Shown here piece by piece: positions 1 to 8,241 of a DNA stretch of 64,000 nucleotides. The stretch is taken from positions 78,659-142,658 of the forward strand of contig JAXJXP010000045.1 of NCBI GenBank assembly GCA_036307445.1, written 5' to 3'. The notes under the pieces were generated by a model. The model was not told the origin of the DNA. It did not search any database and was given only the letters and a program-made list of their open reading frames with translations. Origin of the DNA: HGM11525 sp036307445. GTDB taxonomy: Bacteria; Bacillota; Clostridia; UBA1381. The translations under genes and the position numbers were made by a program. The number at the start of each line of letters is the position of its first letter. The first letter of the stretch is position 1.

Positions 1-390
1 GGTACGATTATCCGCAGTGCTGATGCGACAGGCTTTTCTGTTCTGTTGTCAGAGGAATGCTGTGAGCTTTATAGCCCTAAAACTGTAAGGGCAAGTATGG
101 GTTCGTTTTTTCATACAGATATATATGAAGATGTTTCATATAAAGAATTAAGAGATAGCGGACTTCACCTTATTGCAGGCGCTTTATCTGAGAAAAGTAA
201 GGACTATAAAGCTGCAGACTACAAAGACTCTCTTGCAATAATTGTCGGAAACGAGGCTAACGGTATATCGGATGAGCTTTTATCATTATGTGATGAGCTT
301 GTGATTATCCCGATTTTAGGTAAGGCGGAGTCATTAAATGCTGGCGTTGCTGCGGCAATTTTGATGTACGAGGCAGTTCGCTTAAAATAA
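1..390 (+). CDS. TrmH/SpoU-family RNA 2'-O-methyltransferase, 5' truncated
   Basis: The reading frame is open from base 1, so the gene begins upstream of the window; a TTG at 46 is inside the coding region. Translation from base 1 opens with GTIIRSADATGF, the conserved SpoU motif 1 region, followed by a PKTVRASMGSFF stretch, then IIVGNEANGIS and a C-terminal SLNAGVAAAILMYEA, which are the motif 2 and 3 regions of the knotted SAM-binding domain. This family methylates a ribose 2'-OH in rRNA or tRNA using S-adenosylmethionine. Only the C-terminal ~130 residues are visible, so the exact target (for example 23S rRNA) cannot be assigned. A strong hairpin terminator follows at 404-437. Confidence 0.9.
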   Translation, partial: GTIIRSADATGFSVLLSEECCELYSPKTVRASMGSFFHTDIYEDVSYKELRDSGLHLIAGALSEKSKDYKAADYKDSLAIIVGNEANGISDELLSLCDELVIIPILGKAESLNAGVAAAILMYEAVRLK

Positions 391-403
391 TATAATTTTT
401 TTT

Positions 404-437
404 AAAAGAAAGGACAAAATAGTCTTTTCTTTTTTTG
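404..437 (+). terminator. Rho-independent terminator of the TrmH-family gene
   Basis: A 12-bp stem (404-415 pairing with 422-433, one G-T pair) with the 6-base loop AAAATA runs into a short T tract. It lies 14 bases after the methyltransferase stop and separates that gene from aroB. Confidence 0.85.
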
Positions 438-484
438 TGATATGTGATACAATAAAAAGAAGTATAGCTGTTGGGAGGATTACA

Positions 485-1570
485 ATGGAAAAATTATATG
501 TAAATCTCGGTGAAAATTCATATAATATCAGCTTTCATGCTGACTTTGACAAGCTACCGGAGGTGCTTGAAGAAGTCAATGCACCCAAGAAGCTGATGAT
601 TGTAACCGATTCCAATGTTGAAAAGCTATATGCAAGGGAGGTTCTTTCGCTATTGCAGAAAACAGGCTATGATGTGGCCTGTTATGCTTTTGAAGCGGGA
701 GAGGAACATAAGACTCCTGAAACTGTACTTGATATATGCAGAGCTTGTATGGAGCATAAGCTTGACCGAAAATCTATGATTGTTGCTCTTGGCGGTGGGG
801 TTGTAGGTGATATGGCAGGCTTTGCAGCGGCTATTTATATGAGGGGCATAAGCTTTGTTCAAGTTCCGACTACACTGCTTTCACAGTCGGACAGCTCTGT
901 TGGCGGTAAGACGGGTGTTGACTTTGGTGGTGCAAAGAATATAATAGGTGCATTTTTGCAACCAAAGCATGTTTACATAAACGTTTCGACGGTAAGAACA
1001 CTGCCTGAAAGAGAGATAATTTCCGGTATGGGTGAGGTTATAAAGCACGGTATTATAAGGGATAGTGAGTTTTTTGCCTTTTTGTCAGATAATGTAGAAG
1101 GTGTCAAGGAGCTTGATACAGACACACTAATACATATGTCAAAAACAAACTGTTCTATTAAAGCAAATGTTGTGGAGGCAGACGAAAAGGAAAACGGAGT
1201 AAGAGCGCATCTTAACTTCGGACACACCATAGGTCACGCAATAGAAAGTGCATCCGACTACACTCTCACGCACGGCGAATGTGTCGGACTTGGAATGGCA
1301 GCGGCTGCCTATATTGCTAAGGAGAGAGGGCTTATAAATAATACCGGGTTTACAAGTATTATCGCACTTCTTGACAAATATGGCTTTAACTTAAAGACAA
1401 AGCTTGAAGATTATGACAAGATTTTATCTTTGATGCTTTCTGATAAAAAAACTATCGGCGGTAAGCTGAGGTTTGTTCTGCCGGTAGCTATAGGTGCTGT
1501 TGATATTTTTGATGATATAACCGAGGGAGAAATAATCTCGGCTCTTGAATTTATAAAATCGGAGGAATGA
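485..1570 (+). CDS. aroB: 3-dehydroquinate synthase
   Basis: It converts DAHP to 3-dehydroquinate in the second step of the cytoplasmic shikimate pathway, using NAD and a divalent metal. The protein has 361 residues, normal for AroB. Visible motifs are the NAD-binding GGGVVGDMAG near residue 103, the VPTTLLSQSDSSVGGKTGVD block, GMGEVIKHG, NFGHTIGHAIE and LTHGECVGLGM; the last three carry the metal-binding Glu and two His. An in-frame GTG-type extension begins at 437, but ATG 485 is preferred because GGGAGG lies at 472-477 and the protein then starts at the family's usual position. It is the first gene of a tight run ending with dacF. The identification is secure. Confidence 0.96.
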   Translation: MEKLYVNLGENSYNISFHADFDKLPEVLEEVNAPKKLMIVTDSNVEKLYAREVLSLLQKTGYDVACYAFEAGEEHKTPETVLDICRACMEHKLDRKSMIVALGGGVVGDMAGFAAAIYMRGISFVQVPTTLLSQSDSSVGGKTGVDFGGAKNIIGAFLQPKHVYINVSTVRTLPEREIISGMGEVIKHGIIRDSEFFAFLSDNVEGVKELDTDTLIHMSKTNCSIKANVVEADEKENGVRAHLNFGHTIGHAIESASDYTLTHGECVGLGMAAAAYIAKERGLINNTGFTSIIALLDKYGFNLKTKLEDYDKILSLMLSDKKTIGGKLRFVLPVAIGAVDIFDDITEGEIISALEFIKSEE

Positions 1571-1571
1571 T

Positions 1572-2027
1572 ATGTTTATATGGCTTATAATTGCTCTCCT
1601 GACTGTTATTTTAGACCAGATAAGCAAGGCGCTTATTGTTGCAAATTTCAGTCTTACAGACCATTTTACCTTTGTTCCGGGACTTTTTGATATTGTATAT
1701 GTCAGGAATACGGGAGCGGCTTTTAGCATACTGGAAAACCATACGTGGATTTTGGGTGCAATATCGGTGCTGTTTAGTATAGCAATTGTTATTTATATGT
1801 TTAAAACCAAGCCGACTGATAAATTTTCAAGATTAAGTGCAGGATTGCTTTTAGGCGGAGCTTTGGGTAACGGTATTGACAGAATATTAAGGCATTATGT
1901 TGTTGATTTTATAGAATTTACACTTTTTAGTTTCCCGGTATTCAATCTTGCAGATGTGGCAATTACTGTCGGTGCGGCACTTATCATAATCAGAGTGCTA
2001 TCTGAAAAAGAAAACAAAGAGGACTAA
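1572..2027 (+). CDS. lspA: Lipoprotein signal peptidase (signal peptidase II)
   Basis: This membrane aspartyl protease removes the signal peptide of prolipoproteins after lipidation. The protein has 151 residues with four hydrophobic segments. The family signatures RNTGAAFSIL (residues 45-54), GALGNGIDR and FNLADVA are present. By family knowledge the catalytic pair are the Asp in VVDFIEF (Asp112) and in NLADV (Asp128), and both are intact. The start ATG follows the aroB stop by one base, with GGAGGA at 1561-1566, so translation is probably coupled. rluD begins five bases after its stop. The lspA-rluD pairing is common in Firmicutes. Confidence 0.96.
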   Translation: MFIWLIIALLTVILDQISKALIVANFSLTDHFTFVPGLFDIVYVRNTGAAFSILENHTWILGAISVLFSIAIVIYMFKTKPTDKFSRLSAGLLLGGALGNGIDRILRHYVVDFIEFTLFSFPVFNLADVAITVGAALIIIRVLSEKENKED

Positions 2028-2032
2028 TAATA

Positions 2033-2941
2033 ATGGAAAAGATTGTGCTTTTGTCTGAAGAAGACGGAGTAAGACTTGATAGCTTTGTAAGCGCTAATGT
2101 CGACAATATATCACGTTCATATGCTGCGTCCCTTGCGGAAGAAGGACTTATTTCGTCGGGAGGGAAAAAGCTTAAAAAGAATTATAAAGTAAGTAAGGGT
2201 GAAAGTATCGAGATTGACCTTCCTGAGCCTGAGTCTCTGGAGGTAGTTCCTGAGGATATTCCTCTTGATGTGGTTTATGAAGACGATGACCTTATTGTTG
2301 TAAACAAGCCGCAGGGAATGGTGGTTCATCCCGCTGCCGGTAATTACACCGGAACTCTTGTAAATGCACTTTTGCATCATTGCGGCAACTCACTTTCTGC
2401 AATTAACGGTATTATAAGACCGGGTATTGTGCATAGAATTGATAAGGACACGGCAGGGCTTTTGGTAGTTGCTAAAAATAATGATGCACACCTTGCTCTT
2501 GCAGACCAGCTTAAAGAAAAGAAAGCAAACAGACGTTATCTTGCACTTGTTGTTGGTAATGTAAAAGAAAAGGGGACAGTAAACAAGCCTATTGCACGTT
2601 CGTTGTCAGACAGAAAGAAGATGGCGGTGGTAACAGGCGGAAGGGAAGCAGTTACACATTATACACCTATTGAACATTACGAGGGCTATACGCTATTGGA
2701 ATGTGTGCTTGAAACGGGCAGAACGCATCAAATTAGAGTTCATATGGCATCAATTGGACACCCTATTGCGGGAGACCCTGTTTATGGTGCGAGAAATGAT
2801 AAAACCAAATCTAATGGGCAACTTCTGTTTGCTAAGACACTTGGGTTTAACCACCCCAAAACAGGTGAGTATATGGAATTTTCTGCGCCGATGCCTGATT
2901 GGTTTGAAAGGATATTAGAAAAACTAAGAAAGATTGTATAA
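2033..2941 (+). CDS. rluD: RluA/RluD-family 23S rRNA pseudouridine synthase
   Basis: It isomerises uridine to pseudouridine in structured RNA; the RluD subgroup acts on helix 69 of 23S rRNA. The 302-residue protein has an N-terminal S4-like RNA-binding domain (about 1-75, beginning VRLDSFVS) and a catalytic domain with the family signature HRIDKDTAGLLVVAK. Asp137 in that motif is the catalytic residue. RTHQIRVHMASIGHPIAGDP and a C-terminal LFAKTLGF block are also typical. The arrangement after lspA matches B. subtilis ylyB. The precise uridine targets are inferred, because RluA, RluC and RluD paralogues share these motifs. Confidence 0.92.
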   Translation: MEKIVLLSEEDGVRLDSFVSANVDNISRSYAASLAEEGLISSGGKKLKKNYKVSKGESIEIDLPEPESLEVVPEDIPLDVVYEDDDLIVVNKPQGMVVHPAAGNYTGTLVNALLHHCGNSLSAINGIIRPGIVHRIDKDTAGLLVVAKNNDAHLALADQLKEKKANRRYLALVVGNVKEKGTVNKPIARSLSDRKKMAVVTGGREAVTHYTPIEHYEGYTLLECVLETGRTHQIRVHMASIGHPIAGDPVYGARNDKTKSNGQLLFAKTLGFNHPKTGEYMEFSAPMPDWFERILEKLRKIV

Positions 2942-2964
2942 TATTTGTGAAGGGATTGATAATT

Positions 2965-4026
2965 TTGTCTAAGCTTAAGGTTTGTGTTATTTTTGGAGGA
3001 AAATCTCCTGAACATAATATTTCGCTTAAATCTGCTACTTCTGTGATTACTAATCTTGATAGGGAAAAGTATGATTTGTATATGGTTGGCATAACAAAGG
3101 AAGGCGAATGGTACTATTACACGGGCGATGTTTCAAAACTTGAAAATGACGGCTGGCTTGAGGATGATACCAAGCTGACCAAGGCTATAATATCTCCCGA
3201 TAGTAGTGATAAAGCGCTTATTATCTTTGGGGATAAGACTGAATTTGTTAAAATTGATGTTGTATTTCCTGTCCTTCACGGCGAAAACGGTGAGGATGGA
3301 ACTGTTCAGGGACTTTTGGAGCTTTCCGGCATTAAATATGTAGGTATGGGAGTGCTTTCCTCGGCGGTTTCGATGGATAAAGCATACACAAAGATAGTAT
3401 TTGAGTATGCGGGTATTCCGCAGGCAGACTGGATAACTGTACTTGACCGTGATATGTCTGATGAAGAAAAGGTACTTGATGCGATAGAGAAAAAGCTTGG
3501 TTATCCGTGCTTTGTTAAGCCTTGTAATACAGGCTCATCTGTTGGCGTGGGCAAGGCTCATAACAGAGAAGAGCTTTCCGGAATGCTTAAAAACGCATTT
3601 CAATTTGACAGAAAGGTTATTGTTGAAGAATTTATTGACGGACACGAGGTTGAGTGCGCACTTCTTGGAAACGGAGAACCTGATGCAAGTTGTATAGGAG
3701 AAATTATTCCGACGGTTGAGTTCTATGATTTTGATGCTAAATACAGCGATTCGTCCACAGTTCTTCAAATTCCTGCAAAGCTTCCTGAAGAGACAGTAAA
3801 CGAGATAAAGGCATATGCTAAAAAGGCATTTGTTGCTCTTGACGGCAGAGGACTTACGAGAGCGGACTTCTTTGTTAAATATTCTGACGGAGGCGTTGTC
3901 ATAAATGAGGTTAATACCCTGCCAGGCTTTACAAATATCAGTATGTATCCAAAACTATGGCAGGCAGAGGGAAAGACTTACAGCGGTCTTTTGGATGAGC
4001 TTATTAACCTTGGCTTAAACAGGTAA
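2965..4026 (+). CDS. ddl: D-alanine--D-alanine ligase
   Basis: It joins two D-alanines with ATP in the cytoplasm to supply the peptidoglycan stem. The protein is an ATP-grasp enzyme of 353 residues: an N-terminal VIFGGKSPEHNISLKSA, central HGENGEDGTVQG, a PCFVKPCNTGSSVGV ATP-binding segment and the C-terminal NEVNTLPGFT metal-binding motif. The frame extends to a GTG at 2947, but TTG 2965 fits better: AAGGGA at 2950-2955 sits nine bases upstream and the protein then starts like other Ddl enzymes. It neighbours murI, which makes D-glutamate for the same stem. Substitutions that would signal a D-Ala-D-Lac type were not resolved by eye. Confidence 0.94.
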   Translation: MSKLKVCVIFGGKSPEHNISLKSATSVITNLDREKYDLYMVGITKEGEWYYYTGDVSKLENDGWLEDDTKLTKAIISPDSSDKALIIFGDKTEFVKIDVVFPVLHGENGEDGTVQGLLELSGIKYVGMGVLSSAVSMDKAYTKIVFEYAGIPQADWITVLDRDMSDEEKVLDAIEKKLGYPCFVKPCNTGSSVGVGKAHNREELSGMLKNAFQFDRKVIVEEFIDGHEVECALLGNGEPDASCIGEIIPTVEFYDFDAKYSDSSTVLQIPAKLPEETVNEIKAYAKKAFVALDGRGLTRADFFVKYSDGGVVINEVNTLPGFTNISMYPKLWQAEGKTYSGLLDELINLGLNR

Positions 4027-4043
4027 TCTTAAGAGGTAGATGT

Positions 4044-4850
4044 ATGAATAATAACAGTATTGGTGTTTTTGATTCTGGACTGGGCGGGCTTACGGCGGTT
4101 AAGAGTATTTCTACTGTGTTACCCAAAGAAAATATTGTATATTTTGGTGATACGGGACGGCTCCCTTACGGAACAAAAACTGAAGAAACTATAAAGCAAT
4201 ATGCGGCAAGTGATATAAGATTTCTGTTAAGTCATAATGTTAAGCTTGTTGTAATTGCTTGCGGTACTGCCAGCTCGGTTGCTCTTTCCGATATGAGAAA
4301 AATGTTTAAAACTCCGATAGTAGGAGTGGTAGAGGCTGCTTGCGGGGCGGCGGTAATGGCTACAAACAATAAAAAGGTTGGAGTCCTCGGCACAAGTGCA
4401 ACTATAAAAAGCAGCTCGTATTTAAGAGGTATTGCAGAGCTTGATAGTAGCATAAAAGTGTTCCAGAAGGCTTGCCCGCTTTTTGTACCGCTTGTTGAAA
4501 ATGGACATTTTGATACACAGGTTACCAAGCTTGTGGTTGAAGAATATTTAGAGCCTATTAAAAAAGAGGGCGTTGATACTCTTATTTTAGGCTGTACACA
4601 CTATCCTCTCCTTGAAAAAGCAATTAGCGAATATATGGGCGATGGAGTCAAAATTATAAATGTATGCAAAGAACTTGCAAAGTCAATCGGAACTATACTC
4701 GGTAAGGATAATCTTGCCGAAAGGGAAGATAACGGAGTTTGCAAATATTATGTTAGTGATGACGAGAAGGGCTTTGCTGAGCTTGGTGGAGTCTTCCTCG
4801 AAAGGAAAATAAATGGTCAGGTGAAAAAAATTGACATTGAAAAATATTGA
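4044..4850 (+). CDS. murI: Glutamate racemase
   Basis: It interconverts L- and D-glutamate without a cofactor and provides D-Glu for peptidoglycan. The protein has 268 residues. The N-terminus shows GVFDSGLGGLTAVK. The two catalytic cysteines are Cys73 in IACGTASS and Cys184 in LGCTHYPLL, both present in their expected contexts. ATG 4044 is preceded by AAGAGG. Its last 20 bases overlap the next gene's start, implying translational coupling. It lies next to ddl in a cell-wall precursor cluster. Confidence 0.96.
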   Translation: MNNNSIGVFDSGLGGLTAVKSISTVLPKENIVYFGDTGRLPYGTKTEETIKQYAASDIRFLLSHNVKLVVIACGTASSVALSDMRKMFKTPIVGVVEAACGAAVMATNNKKVGVLGTSATIKSSSYLRGIAELDSSIKVFQKACPLFVPLVENGHFDTQVTKLVVEEYLEPIKKEGVDTLILGCTHYPLLEKAISEYMGDGVKIINVCKELAKSIGTILGKDNLAEREDNGVCKYYVSDDEKGFAELGGVFLERKINGQVKKIDIEKY

Positions 4851-5262
4851 TGAGAATGCTATAATAACAATAATATCAACCCAGGCCTCTATAGAAGGTG
4901 AGGAAACGGTTGAATTTGTGACCGATGGTACCTTTTATCAAAGGGGAAGTAAGTTTTACATATTCTATAACGAAAGCGAAGAAATGGATATGGCAAACTG
5001 CTCGGTTATGATAATTGCGGATGGCGAAAGGGTTACAATGCGTCGTAAGGGAGATTTTGAACTGAAGCTCAATTATGCTGCGGGTGAAACAGAGAACGTG
5101 GTATATTATATGCCATTTGGCGAAATGAATATGACGCAAACAACTCATTTGGTCAGCAGTAGCTTTGATGATGCGGGTGGTGTGATTAAAATCGATTACA
5201 CACTGATTATAGGCGGCGGAGAGCAAAGGAACAGAGTAACGATTAAGGTGAAGAGAAAATAG
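4831..5262 (+). CDS. DUF1934 (YwiB-like) beta-barrel protein
   Basis: This 143-residue protein has the character of the DUF1934 family: alternating short strands, an early IEGEETVEFVTDGTFYQRG segment and a late GGVIKIDYTLIIGG segment. The family adopts a small lipocalin-like barrel and has no established function. The chosen start is TTG 4831 with AGGTG at 4819-4823; no in-frame ATG exists nearby. It overlaps the end of murI by 20 bases and is followed closely by the ctp gene, so it is co-transcribed with cell-envelope genes. Its role is unknown. Confidence 0.8.
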   Translation: MTLKNIDENAIITIISTQASIEGEETVEFVTDGTFYQRGSKFYIFYNESEEMDMANCSVMIIADGERVTMRRKGDFELKLNYAAGETENVVYYMPFGEMNMTQTTHLVSSSFDDAGGVIKIDYTLIIGGGEQRNRVTIKVKRK

Positions 5263-5298
5263 ATGTCTGTGCGGACAATACGAAAGGAATTGATTTTT

Positions 5299-6717
5299 AT
5301 GACAATCAAATCAATTATTGCATCGGTAATGGCTGCAAGTATGATTGCTGTACCTGTTTCTGCAGAAAGAAACAATGAACTGATGTATTTGGATGCTGTG
5401 ATAAATTATGCTTCAAATTTGTATATTGACAGCTCAATCTATTCTGAGGAAATGATGCGTGCGGCAATTGGGGCAGCCGTAAAAGATAATCCTGAGCTTA
5501 TGTATGAGATGATAAAGGCGGCTTTTGGCGAGCTTGATGATTACTCGGAGTTTTACACTGCAGAAGAGTATCAGAAGTATTACGAAAATCTTACTAATGA
5601 GTTCTACGGTATGGGTGCAATCATTCAGATGAGAGAGGGAGAGGTTTGTGTTGTACGCTTGATTGATGGCGGCGGTGCACAGGCTGTCGGAATTAAGTCT
5701 GGAGATATAATTACAGAGATTAATGGTGTTGACGTTGCTGGAAAAACCCTTGATGAGGTTACCCAAATGGCAAGGGGAGAAAAGGGGACAACGCTTGAAA
5801 TTAAGGTCAGACGTGATGGACAGGCTTTGACATTTACCGTTGAAAGAAGAGAAATCAGTAATAAGACCGTAGGATATACGGTTTTTCCGTCTGATATAGG
5901 ATACATAGAGATTACTAATTTTTCTGATGATACTCCTTTGGAATTTGAGGAGGCACTGAAAGAATTTGACTCTAAGGGTATAACAAAGATAGTCCTTGAC
6001 CTGCGTTCAAACCCCGGAGGACTTTTAACCTCTGTTGTAGATATAGCAAGAATGGTTGTACCCGAGGGGATTATTTTGCAGACAATGTACAGAAATGATA
6101 CAAAGAATGAGAATTTTTACTCATATAACAAAAATCCAAAGTATAAATTCTCTGTTCTTGTAAATGGTGATACTGCATCAGCAGCAGAGGTTCTTACAGG
6201 TGCGTTGCAGGATTCGGGTGTTGGTTATGTTGTAGGTCAGACCACTTTTGGAAAAGGTCTTATTCAGGATGTATTTCTTCTGCCGAGCGGCGATGCTTTT
6301 AAAATCACAACAGGACATTATCTTACAAGAAACGGCAGAGATATAAACCAAGTCGGAATATATCCTGATGAAGTTGTCAAAAACGGGTCAAAAGGAATTG
6401 ACATTGAAAAATACGAAAAGTTTGACTACAAAAATAAGTGGCGTGTTGGTGATACAGGAAAAGGTGTTCTTGCAACTAAGCAGAGACTTGCTGTGATGGG
6501 CTACTATTTTGGTGAAATAAATGAATATTTTGATGAAGAATTGAAGACTGCGGTTTATAATTTCCAGAAGGATGTCGGTCTTTATCCTTATGGCGTTATG
6601 GACTTTTCCACTCAGGCAACGCTGGAAAATCATTTCTATGTTCTTGAAGTCGTGGTTGATGATCAGCTCTATGCCGCTTATGAGCACCTGGGCGGAAATT
6701 GTGAAGATTTGGAATAA
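5299..6717 (+). CDS. C-terminal processing peptidase (S41) with PDZ and peptidoglycan-binding domains
   Basis: A secreted or membrane-linked serine protease of 472 residues. It begins with a signal peptide ending near PVSAERN. A PDZ domain follows (about 105-185, with GIKSGDIITEINGVDVAG), then the S41 catalytic core: LDLRSNPGGLL, the catalytic Ser294 in NGDTASAAEV and Lys319 in TTFGKGLIQ. The C-terminus carries a PG_binding_1 repeat (GDTGKGVLATKQRLAVMGYY onward). ATG 5299 with AAGGAA at 5284-5289 is preferred over ATG 5263, because the upstream extension would precede the signal peptide. Related proteins such as CtpB act in sporulation signalling or envelope turnover; the substrate here is unknown. 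Confidence 0.9.
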   Translation: MTIKSIIASVMAASMIAVPVSAERNNELMYLDAVINYASNLYIDSSIYSEEMMRAAIGAAVKDNPELMYEMIKAAFGELDDYSEFYTAEEYQKYYENLTNEFYGMGAIIQMREGEVCVVRLIDGGGAQAVGIKSGDIITEINGVDVAGKTLDEVTQMARGEKGTTLEIKVRRDGQALTFTVERREISNKTVGYTVFPSDIGYIEITNFSDDTPLEFEEALKEFDSKGITKIVLDLRSNPGGLLTSVVDIARMVVPEGIILQTMYRNDTKNENFYSYNKNPKYKFSVLVNGDTASAAEVLTGALQDSGVGYVVGQTTFGKGLIQDVFLLPSGDAFKITTGHYLTRNGRDINQVGIYPDEVVKNGSKGIDIEKYEKFDYKNKWRVGDTGKGVLATKQRLAVMGYYFGEINEYFDEELKTAVYNFQKDVGLYPYGVMDFSTQATLENHFYVLEVVVDDQLYAAYEHLGGNCEDLE

Positions 6718-6728
6718 GAAAGACTATT

Positions 6729-6760
6729 CACCTCATACCAATAGGTATGGGGTGATTTTT
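6729..6760 (+). terminator. Hairpin between ctp and dacF, overlapping the dacF ribosome binding site
   Basis: An 11-bp stem (6729-6739 with 6744-6754, one G-T pair) and a 4-base loop AATA are followed by ATTTTT. The shape is that of an intrinsic terminator. The 3' arm contains GGGGTG, the only plausible Shine-Dalgarno for the ATG at 6761, so the hairpin may limit both read-through and translation of dacF. Confidence 0.7.
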
Positions 6761-7858
6761 ATGAAAATTATTATGTTATTATTATTGGTTTTCTTTGCAA
6801 CACCGACGGTATCCTACGGCTTGGAAATATCAGCGAAGTCGGCTTGCCTTATTGTTGCCGAAAGCGGCGAAATTGTATATGCAAAAGAGCCGGATATGAG
6901 GCTTCCTATGGCAAGTACAACTAAAATGATGACTGCTCTTGTTGCAGCTGAATCGGGCTGCTGGGAAGATGTAGCAACAGTTTCTGTAAATGCACAAAAT
7001 CAGGAAGGCTCAAGTATATACTTACAAGAAAATGACAGAGTTAAGCTCTCAGACCTTGTTTCCGGTATGATGCTAAACTCGGGAAATGATGCTGCTGTTG
7101 CAACGGCAGAACATATTTCAGGAAGTAGCGAGAACTTTGCAAAATTGATGACTGAACGTGCAAGAAAAATTGGTGCAGTAAACACAAGCTTTGAAAATCC
7201 GAGCGGTCTTGATAATGAGAACCATTATTCAACGGCATATGATCTTGCACTTATAGGAAGCGAAGTGGTAAAGAATAAATGTTTAAGTCCGATAATTCAA
7301 AGCAAAGAAATGAAAATTACTAATCAGGATGGTGATGTAACTTATTTAAGAAACCATAATAAGCTTTTGTGGAGCTATGAGGGAATGATAGGGGTTAAAA
7401 CCGGCTTTACCAAAAAGTCGGGGAGATGTCTTGTTACTGCAGCAAAAAGGGATGGAATAACTTTGGTCGCTGTAACCTTGTGCGACCCGTGCGATTGGAA
7501 GGACCATAAGGAAATGCTTGACTATGGTTTCGAACGGTGCCAAAACAGAGTTGAAATAAAAGAGGGAGCTGTTTTGAAAGAGGTGAGTGTCGGAAATGAG
7601 TTATTGAAAATTGTTGCAGAGGAAAGCCTTGCAACAGTTGATGTAATAGACATTAAGGAAGAGCGTGAATTAAGAGTAAGCATTATAAGAGAAATTGAAG
7701 CACCTATAAATAAGGGTGAAAAGGTTGGTGAGGCTAAGATGTACCAAAACGGCAGATTGATTGGGGAAATCAATTTGGTTGCAGAAAGGGATATTTTTGA
7801 AATTGAGAAAGAAAAAGAGGGGTTTTTCCATACTATAAAAGAGCTGCTTGGAATTTAA
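6761..7858 (+). CDS. D-alanyl-D-alanine carboxypeptidase (PBP5/DacF type)
   Basis: It trims the terminal D-Ala from peptidoglycan stem peptides outside the membrane. The protein has 366 residues, with a signal peptide over the first ~20. The three active-site motifs of the penicillin-binding fold are present: S52-T-T-K55, SGN at 107-109 and KTG at 213-215. A C-terminal beta-rich domain follows, and there is an amphipathic C-terminus. The frame stays open upstream into ctp, but ATG 6761 begins the signal peptide. A strong bidirectional terminator overlaps its stop. The name dacF is often used for such clostridial genes; a sporulation role is not shown by the sequence. Confidence 0.92.
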   Translation: MKIIMLLLLVFFATPTVSYGLEISAKSACLIVAESGEIVYAKEPDMRLPMASTTKMMTALVAAESGCWEDVATVSVNAQNQEGSSIYLQENDRVKLSDLVSGMMLNSGNDAAVATAEHISGSSENFAKLMTERARKIGAVNTSFENPSGLDNENHYSTAYDLALIGSEVVKNKCLSPIIQSKEMKITNQDGDVTYLRNHNKLLWSYEGMIGVKTGFTKKSGRCLVTAAKRDGITLVAVTLCDPCDWKDHKEMLDYGFERCQNRVEIKEGAVLKEVSVGNELLKIVAEESLATVDVIDIKEERELRVSIIREIEAPINKGEKVGEAKMYQNGRLIGEINLVAERDIFEIEKEKEGFFHTIKELLGI

Positions 7859-7876
7859 AGCAGCTCTTTGATTTTT
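7838..7876. terminator. Bidirectional terminator between dacF and the small minus-strand gene
   Basis: A perfect 12-bp stem, 7838-7849 pairing with 7858-7869, starts inside the last codons of dacF. It is flanked by an A-rich side upstream and ATTTTT downstream, so it can serve both convergent genes. Confidence 0.85.
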
Positions 7877-8069
7877 ACTCGCCCTCGGGTTTGAATGCGA
7901 TATCTTCAGGAAAAAAGTTTGAAATTTCAGCATAAGAATCTCTCTCCTCGCTTGAGTCGGCAGGAGTCGGTGTAAGACCTGTACATTCTGTATTACTTGC
8001 AATATTGTCTATTGTAATTCTGCTCATATTATAATCTTCCCTGAAAGGTTTTTTATTCTTGTTTTTCAT
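7875..8069 (-). CDS. Small hypothetical protein, 64 residues
   Basis: Not recognised. The start ATG at 8069 is supported by GAGGAG in the minus-strand leader nine bases upstream; a longer frame to 8138 lacks this support. The product begins with a lysine/asparagine-rich MKNKNKKPFRED, has a middle rich in Thr, Ser and Pro, and an acidic C-terminus ending KPEGE. There is no membrane segment, signal peptide or cysteine pattern. A possible promoter lies at 8127-8155 on the minus strand (TTTACA, 17 bases, TACAAG). It is convergent with dacF and shares its terminator. The ribosome binding site and isolated transcription unit support a real gene; function unknown. Confidence 0.6.
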   Translation of the reverse strand: MKNKNKKPFREDYNMSRITIDNIASNTECTGLTPTPADSSEERDSYAEISNFFPEDIAFKPEGE

Positions 8070-8181
8070 AACATCTTTCTCCTCAATTCTTTTTTTATAG
8101 TTTGCCCGCAGGGTTAAAGAAGATACCTTGTATGACATAAAATGTTGTTTGTAAAAAGATGATTTTATTTGTAAAAATCAG

Positions 8182-8210
8182 TAGACAAACTACGGATTAT
8201 GATATATAAT
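8182..8210 (+). promoter_or_regulatory. SigA-type promoter of the uracil permease operon
   Basis: TAGACA at 8182-8187, a 17-base spacer, and a consensus TATAAT at 8205-8210, about 30 bases upstream of the start codon. The leader is too short to hold a PyrR attenuator. Confidence 0.8.
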
Positions 8211-8241
8211 TTAGGTAATATTTAAGAAGGGGAGTGTTCTT

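Noticed and set aside
437..484. N-terminal extension of aroB from base 437
   Set aside because: GGGAGG at 472-477 points to ATG 485, and the extension would run into the upstream terminator's T tract region.
6572..6760. Extension of the dacF-type gene back into ctp
   Set aside because: It overlaps ctp by about 146 bases and would place 63 residues before an obvious signal peptide that begins at ATG 6761.
8211..8241. PyrR attenuator or uracil-responsive leader before uraA
   Set aside because: Only about 30 bases separate the promoter from the start codon, too short for the anti-antiterminator structures.
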